A stretch of 64,000 bases of DNA, from assembly GCF_021352225.1 (NCBI RefSeq), contig NZ_JAAUVI010000001.1, positions 592,191 through 656,190 of the forward strand. Reading direction: 5' to 3'. The notes beneath the pieces are model-generated. The model did not search any database. It saw nothing but the letters and a program-made list of their open reading frames with translations, and had not been told where the DNA came from. The stretch comes from Methylobacterium sp. C25 (GTDB lineage: Bacteria > Pseudomonadota > Alphaproteobacteria > Rhizobiales > Beijerinckiaceae). The translations under genes and the position numbers were made by a program. The first letter of the stretch is position 1, and every line of letters begins with the position of its first letter. Of the stretch, positions 59,564-64,000 are shown one piece after another.

Positions 59564-59643
59564 GGCGTCTTCACGCCTCGCGGGATCGGTGCCAAGACCC
59601 CATATCCGGGCCACACAAGACCCCAGAGATATGGAGGATGCAC

Positions 59644-60063
59644 ATGGCCGAGCGCGATGCCGGCACGATCAGCCCGCCCGAGACTCGCAGCGACGCGGAA
59701 TGGCGCCAAATGCTCACGCCCGAGCAGTACCACGTGCTGCGCGAGCACGGCACCGAGCGGCCCGGCTCGAGCTGCTTCAACGCCGAGAAGCGCGCCGGCA
59801 CCTATAGCTGCGTCGGTTGCGGTGCCCCGCTCTTCGAGACGGGCACCAAGTACGAGTCCGGCAGTGGCTGGCCCAGCTTCTTCGATCCCCTGGAAGGCGC
59901 CGTCGAGACCACGGTCGATCGCAGCCACGGGATGACCCGGACCGAAGTGCACTGCGCGCGCTGCCAGGGTCATCTCGGCCATGTCTTCAACGACGGCCCG
60001 GCCCCCACCGGGCTTCGCTACTGCATGAACGGCGTGTCGCTCAACTTCGAGCCGGCGGACTGA
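59644..60063 (+). CDS. msrB: Peptide-methionine (R)-S-oxide reductase
   Basis: MsrB reduces the R isomer of methionine sulfoxide in proteins, using thioredoxin. The 139-residue product has the zinc ligands Cys56-Cys59 (SCVGCG) and Cys104-Cys107 (HCARC), the substrate block SGSGWPSFF, and the catalytic Cys127 in [11 protein letters not shown]. Cys44 (SSCFNAEK) is the probable resolving residue. The start is the ATG at 59644, six bases after GGAGG; an upstream ATG at 59638 is too close. It has no signal peptide. It stands alone, with a YihY gene before it. Confidence 0.96.
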   Translation: MAERDAGTISPPETRSDAEWRQMLTPEQYHVLREHGTERPGSSCFNAEKRAGTYSCVGCGAPLFETGTKYESGSGWPSFFDPLEGAVETTVDRSHGMTRTEVHCARCQGHLGHVFNDGPAPTGLRYCMNGVSLNFEPAD

Positions 60064-60292
60064 TCCTGCCGCCGCTCGAAGGGCGTTGTATGGGGACGAG
60101 AGGGTTAATGGCGGCGTGACAAAGGTCGAACTGTCTTGATTTCGACGGCGTTTCGCTTAGCGGTGAACGGGATAGAGATGCCGAGCGACTTCGCTTACCC
60201 GGTTTCGAGACGACGGCAGGGCGCCGGCGGCGCGAGATCCCGGCCGAAGCGACCGGGCCGCTCGACGTCGAACCCCGCGGGGAGGTGAGCGT

Positions 60293-61201
60293 ATGAGTGT
60301 CGTCCGGCGTTTTCTGATTGCTCCGTCGCTGGTGCGACTGATCCGCAAGGAGCGCGGGGGTGCCCGCATCACCGAGGGCTATTTCGCCCCGCAGGCTGGG
60401 CGCACGTCCTTCGTCCGGATCGACGGGCAGGATTGCCACCTCGTCCTTGTCACCACGGATTCCGAAGGCCGCTCGACGGAAGAGCGTACAGAGGTTCCGC
60501 GCGCCCACGGTGACGCGTTGCTCGACGTTTGCTCTGGCAAAGCTGCCTACGAGCGCACCCTTGTCCCGCTCGGTGGCCGAGACGTCCAGATCGACCGCTA
60601 CGTCACGCCCGCCGGGCTCGACATCGCCAACGTGTCCTTCGACGACGAGGCCGCCGCGAACGCCTTTTCGGCGCCGACCTGGTTCGGCACCGAGGTGTCG
60701 AAGGAGGCTGCCTATGAACGCCACGCCGTCGCAATCCAGGGCGTCCCGGATGCGGGCGAGATTGGCCTAAGCAACGCCGCCCTCAACGCGGTGCTCGACC
60801 TGATCGAGCCGCGCTTCGGTTTCGGCAGCAGCGTGCGCCGCTCGTCCTTGACCGAGTCATCGTCAATCCCTGCAGCACCAGCCCCTGCACCGGTCACACC
60901 GCCGGCGCCCGCACCAGTAGCCGAGATGCCCGCACAGGAACGGGTCGAGGCCCCGGCTCCGGAGCCCGTCGCCGAAACGCCGGCCGCCGCGCCGCAGCCC
61001 TCACCGGCTCCTACCGAGGAGCCCAAGTCCGCTGCGGCAGCCGAGGAGAAGGGCGACGCACGCATAGACGACGTGATCGAGAGCCTGTCGCAGGCCCTCA
61101 GCGCGGCGATCCAGCAACCGAAGGAACCGGCCAAGGACGACAATCCCGGCGGTTCGTTCGAGCGCTGGACGGTCCGTCCCCGTCGCACGAACCAGAGCTG
61201 A
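60293..61201 (+). CDS. Degenerate CYTH-fold protein with Pro/Ala-rich tail
   Basis: I infer this 302-residue protein to be a divergent relative of CYTH (triphosphate tunnel) proteins. Its first 150 residues follow the family's order of blocks: RRFLI (5-9) for ERKFLV, ITEGYFAPQAGRTSFVRI (26-43) for IxQGYL...VRVR, RTEVPRAHGDALLDVC (65-80), RDVQIDRYVTPAGLDIANVSF (96-116) and FSAPTWFGTEVSKEAAY (125-141). The charged residues that bind triphosphate and metal are mostly replaced, so it is probably not catalytic. The rest is Ala/Pro/Glu-rich. GGGGAGGT precedes the ATG strongly. The family call is from pattern only. Confidence 0.65.
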   Translation: MSVVRRFLIAPSLVRLIRKERGGARITEGYFAPQAGRTSFVRIDGQDCHLVLVTTDSEGRSTEERTEVPRAHGDALLDVCSGKAAYERTLVPLGGRDVQIDRYVTPAGLDIANVSFDDEAAANAFSAPTWFGTEVSKEAAYERHAVAIQGVPDAGEIGLSNAALNAVLDLIEPRFGFGSSVRRSSLTESSSIPAAPAPAPVTPPAPAPVAEMPAQERVEAPAPEPVAETPAAAPQPSPAPTEEPKSAAAAEEKGDARIDDVIESLSQALSAAIQQPKEPAKDDNPGGSFERWTVRPRRTNQS

Positions 61202-61420
61202 CGCCGGGCCGTCGCCGATCGGACGTCGCCGTCGTTCGACGCTCGATCCCGACGGTATCGGCAGCGGCCGCATTGCTAAGCCGGCGCGAGGGCTCGCCCA
61301 AAAGTAGCGGCGCGCCCGGCCAAGGCTGAGAGACCGCGCAAGGCCGCCTTTAATGCCAAGCGCACTCCGAAACCCAAGTCTTCCTACGGTTTGTTCGCTC
61401 CCGTCGAACCGCAGTGTGAT

Positions 61421-61855
61421 TTAGCGGATCACGACCCGCGTCCCACCATAGGTCTGCGTCAGACCGTAGAGCGCGGCGGCGTTGGCGGGCGCCAAACGAA
61501 TGCAGCCGTGGCTCGCCTGACGTCCGAGATGGCCGACCGCGTAGGTGCCGTGGATCGCGTAGCCGCCGCGGAAGAACATCGAATAGGGCATCGGCGAGTT
61601 GTGATACTTCCTCGAGAAGTGCATCCGCGCCATGTGGCCGACACGATAGCTGCCGCTCGGCGTGACGTAGCCCTTCCGGGCGGTCGAGACGGCCCAGTCA
61701 TGCGCCAGTACGCCGTTCACATAGACGCGCATGCGCTGGCTCGACCGGTCGACCTGGGCGACGACGTCCGCTCGCGCAGGGGCAACGACGCTCGCGAGCG
61801 CGCACGCCGAGAGAACGGCCAAAATGGCCGTCTTGAGTAATCTGGACAAAGACAC
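61421..61855 (-). CDS. L,D-transpeptidase (YkuD family)
   Basis: The 144-residue product has a signal peptide (about 1-29, ending APARA) and a YkuD domain: VDRSSQRMRVYVNGVLAHDWAVSTARKGYVTPSGSYRV, then the conserved His in YAIHGT and the catalytic Cys in ASHGCIRLAPANA (about 120). Such enzymes make 3-3 crosslinks in peptidoglycan or attach proteins to it. GTG at 61855 has GGAG seven bases upstream and starts the signal peptide; the ATG at 61912 would add 19 non-conserved residues. It diverges from dctA. Confidence 0.93.
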   Translation of the reverse strand: MSLSRLLKTAILAVLSACALASVVAPARADVVAQVDRSSQRMRVYVNGVLAHDWAVSTARKGYVTPSGSYRVGHMARMHFSRKYHNSPMPYSMFFRGGYAIHGTYAVGHLGRQASHGCIRLAPANAAALYGLTQTYGGTRVVIR

Positions 61856-62123
61856 GGGAGAACTCCGCCTCAAGCCAACGCAGCCATCGGCTTCTCTTGC
61901 TCGACCGAGCAAAGACCGGTCGACATCAAGAGCTGGGCCGCACGGATATTCGTGGCACTACGTGGTGTGGCAGAAAAGAGGCCTCGCCTCAGTTTCGACA
62001 ACTTTCTCACATGCGCGGCGCTGTTGAACTACCGATATGCCGTTGAGCGGCAACGGCAAACCCGCTAGCGTCCTCCTTGGCCCGCAAGAGGCCGACACGA
62101 TCGAGTGTCAAAGGCGAGGAAAG

Positions 62124-63512
62124 ATGGCCCAGTCGATCACACATCATCCTGGAGCAGCCGACTCCACGGGGCAGCACACCCCCTGGTACAAGGTGTTGTA
62201 TATCCAGGTGTTGATTGCGATCGCGTTGGGCGTCCTGCTCGGGTGGCTCTATCCCGACCAGGGCAAGTCGCTGAAATGGCTCGGAGACGGCTTCATCGCG
62301 CTGATCAAGATGATGATCGCGCCGATCATCTTCTGCACGATCGTCCACGGCATCGCCTCGATCGGAGACCTCAAGAAGGTCGGCCGTGTCGGCCTGAAGG
62401 CCCTGATCTATTTCGAGGTCGTCTCGAGCGTGGCGCTGCTGATCGGTATCCTGGTCGGCGAAGTGATCAAGCCGGGCGCAGGCTTCGGCGCTGATCCGTC
62501 CAAGCTCGATGCCAAGGCGGTCGAGGGCTACGCCAAGCTGGCGGCCAGTGACTCGACGGTGGCACACATCCTCGCGATCATTCCCAAGAGCTTCTTCCAC
62601 GCGCTCGCCGACGGCGACCTGCTCCAGGTCCTGCTGGTCTCGATTCTCACGGGCGTCGTGCTCACCGGCATGGGCGCGAAGGGTGCAGGCATCACCCACG
62701 GCATCGATGCCGCTGGTCAGGTGTTCTTCCGCATCATCGGCATCATCGTGAAGCTCGCGCCGATCGGTGCCTTCGGCGCGATGGCCTTCACCATCGGCCA
62801 GTACGGCATCGGCAAGGTCATCGACCTCGCCTGGCTGGTGGGCACCTTCTACATCACCTCGCTGCTCTTCGTGCTCGTGGTGCTCGGAGGCATCGCCGCC
62901 TTCTCAGGCTTCTCGATCTTCAAGTTCCTCGCCTACATCAAGGACGAGCTCCTGATCGTGCTCGGCACCTCGTCCTCCGAGACGGTGCTGCCGCACATGA
63001 TGACGAAGATGAAGCGCCTCGGCGCCTCGGACTCCGTCGTCGGCCTCGTGATCCCGACGGGCTACTCGTTCAACCTCGACGGCACGAACATCTACATGAC
63101 GCTCACCACGCTGTTCCTGGCGCAGGCGGTGGGTGCGGACCTGACCGTCGGGCAGTACGCGACCATCTTCCTCGTCGCGATGCTGACCTCGAAGGGCGCG
63201 TCGGGCGTCACCGGCGCGGGCTTCATCACCCTGGCCGCCACCCTCGCCGCCATTCCGGGCAACCCGGTCCCCGTCGCCGCGATGACGCTGGTCCTGGGCG
63301 TCGACAAGTTCATGTCCGAGTGCCGGGCCCTGACCAACCTGGTCGGCAACGGCGTCGCCACGGTGGTGGTCTCCCGCTGGGAGGGTGAGCTGGACAAGGA
63401 GAAGCTGCGCCAAGTGATGGCGCATCCGATCGCCATCGGCACCGACATTTCCGACCACGACCCGGAAGCCCCCTCTCAGGCCGGCGCTCCGACCATCGCA
63501 GCAGCGCAGTAA
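62124..63512 (+). CDS. dctA: C4-dicarboxylate transporter DctA
   Basis: The 462-residue protein is a Na+/H+ : dicarboxylate symporter of the DAACS (glutamate transporter) family, importing succinate, malate or fumarate. Visible family marks: [27 protein letters not shown], the serine-rich [18 protein letters not shown] (about 312-330), [17 protein letters not shown] and [20 protein letters not shown]. These match DctA rather than GltP. The ATG at 62124 follows GAGGAAA. It is a single gene; no DctB/DctD pair is beside it. The ROK kinase starts 13 bases after its stop. Confidence 0.95.
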   Translation: MAQSITHHPGAADSTGQHTPWYKVLYIQVLIAIALGVLLGWLYPDQGKSLKWLGDGFIALIKMMIAPIIFCTIVHGIASIGDLKKVGRVGLKALIYFEVVSSVALLIGILVGEVIKPGAGFGADPSKLDAKAVEGYAKLAASDSTVAHILAIIPKSFFHALADGDLLQVLLVSILTGVVLTGMGAKGAGITHGIDAAGQVFFRIIGIIVKLAPIGAFGAMAFTIGQYGIGKVIDLAWLVGTFYITSLLFVLVVLGGIAAFSGFSIFKFLAYIKDELLIVLGTSSSETVLPHMMTKMKRLGASDSVVGLVIPTGYSFNLDGTNIYMTLTTLFLAQAVGADLTVGQYATIFLVAMLTSKGASGVTGAGFITLAATLAAIPGNPVPVAAMTLVLGVDKFMSECRALTNLVGNGVATVVVSRWEGELDKEKLRQVMAHPIAIGTDISDHDPEAPSQAGAPTIAAAQ

Positions 63513-63525
63513 ATCTGCGCCGGCC

Positions 63526-64000
63526 TTGGAGCGGGCACGCATTGGCATCGATTTCGGCGGTACGAAGATCGCCGGAATTGCGCTGGCCGCCGACGGCCGC
63601 ACCCTTGCCGAGCGGCGCATCCCGACGCCGCGCGGCGATTACGACCAATCACTCTCCGCCGTCGCGGACCTGGTTGCCACCCTTGAAACCGAGGCCGGCA
63701 TACTGGGCGCGAGCGTCGGTGTCGGAATGCCCGGCGCGATCTCGCCGGCGACGGGCCTGATCAAGAACGCGAATTCCACCTGGCTGATCGGCAAGCCGTT
63801 CGAGACCGACCTCGCACGGCTGCTCGGCCGCCCGGTCCGCGTTGAGAACGACGCCAACTGCCTCGCCGTGTCCGAGGCGACGGATGGCGCGGGCGCCGGC
63901 GCCCATCTCGTCTGGGCAGCGATCCTCGGCACGGGCGTCGGCTCAGGTATCGCCGTCGGTGGTCGCCCTCTGTCGGGCCGCGGACGCGTCAGCGGCGAGT
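63526..64000 (+). CDS. ROK-family sugar kinase, truncated by the window edge
   Basis: About 158 residues are visible of a ROK kinase (fructokinase/N-acetylglucosamine kinase type). The N-terminal phosphate site reads IGIDFGGTKIAGIAL, then the hinge and catalytic block GVGMPGAISPATGLIKNANS, RVENDANCLAVSEA with the catalytic Asp, and ILGTGVGSGIAVGG. The rest of the gene lies beyond the window. TTG at 63526 is the only plausible in-frame start before the first motif, and it has no clear ribosome binding site. It begins 13 bases after dctA, suggesting co-transcription, with no metabolic link. Confidence 0.9.
   Translation, partial: MERARIGIDFGGTKIAGIALAADGRTLAERRIPTPRGDYDQSLSAVADLVATLETEAGILGASVGVGMPGAISPATGLIKNANSTWLIGKPFETDLARLLGRPVRVENDANCLAVSEATDGAGAGAHLVWAAILGTGVGSGIAVGGRPLSGRGRVSGE

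Overview
The window is 64 kb of GC-rich chromosomal DNA with tightly packed genes on both strands. It looks like an alphaproteobacterium of the order Hyphomicrobiales, most likely Methylobacterium or Methylorubrum. The pointers are an EcfG-type sigma factor, an IalB-like exported protein, a PleC/DivJ-like kinase, an alphaproteobacterial ClpS-ClpA pair, a cobS-DUF1289-aspartic protease cluster and a B12-dependent methylmalonyl-CoA mutase. That assignment is inference from gene content and base composition. I see no prophage, insertion sequence, CRISPR array, rRNA or tRNA gene.

Layout. 1-8 kb: methylmalonyl-CoA mutase, several envelope proteins, a membrane J-domain protein and a SPOR-domain D,D-carboxypeptidase. 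8-19.7 kb: clpS-clpA (clpA starts at TTG), a glutathione peroxidase, three consecutive exported proteins including one of 1118 residues, then a DUF779 protein and an aldehyde dehydrogenase separated by a terminator. 19.9-25.3 kb: a class C beta-lactamase-like protein, then a small island in which a degenerate Nudix/winged-helix regulator of NrtR type diverges from a von Willebrand A-like gene and a divergent PurA paralogue, with a perfect 38-bp palindrome between them. 25.3-31 kb: PilZ protein, pyrF, uracil-DNA glycosylase-like protein, a flavoprotein dehydrogenase and a two-subunit molybdenum hydroxylase. 31-36 kb: a histidine kinase and a translationally coupled caspase-like/papain-like pair of exported peptidases.

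36-44 kb is cobalamin-centred: cobT and cobS diverge, cobS is followed by a DUF1289 protein and a membrane aspartic protease, and a TonB-dependent receptor sits behind a clear cobalamin riboswitch. An OmpR-type two-component system follows. 44-50.9 kb: an EcfG paralogue behind an AT-rich stretch with a palindrome, dusA, a lone ureE with a His-rich tail, a glycine-zipper lipoprotein, katG and oxyR. 51-64 kb: a DjlA-like protein overlapping an AmpD-like amidase, a TerC transporter with a strongly structured leader, a BaiN-like flavoprotein, a collagen-repeat exported protein, malonyl-CoA synthetase, a YihY membrane protein, msrB, a degenerate CYTH-fold protein, an L,D-transpeptidase, dctA and a ROK kinase cut by the window end.

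Themes that link genes: corrinoid use (mutase, cobT/cobS, riboswitch-controlled receptor), oxidative-stress defence (gpx, oxyR-katG, msrB, EcfG), and envelope or peptidoglycan maintenance (D,D-carboxypeptidase, AmpD-like amidase, L,D-transpeptidase, exported proteases). The least explained unit is the NrtR-like/VWA/PurA-like island with its palindrome. Start codons were chosen from ribosome binding sites, signal peptides and family lengths, so several begin downstream of the longest possible reading frame.
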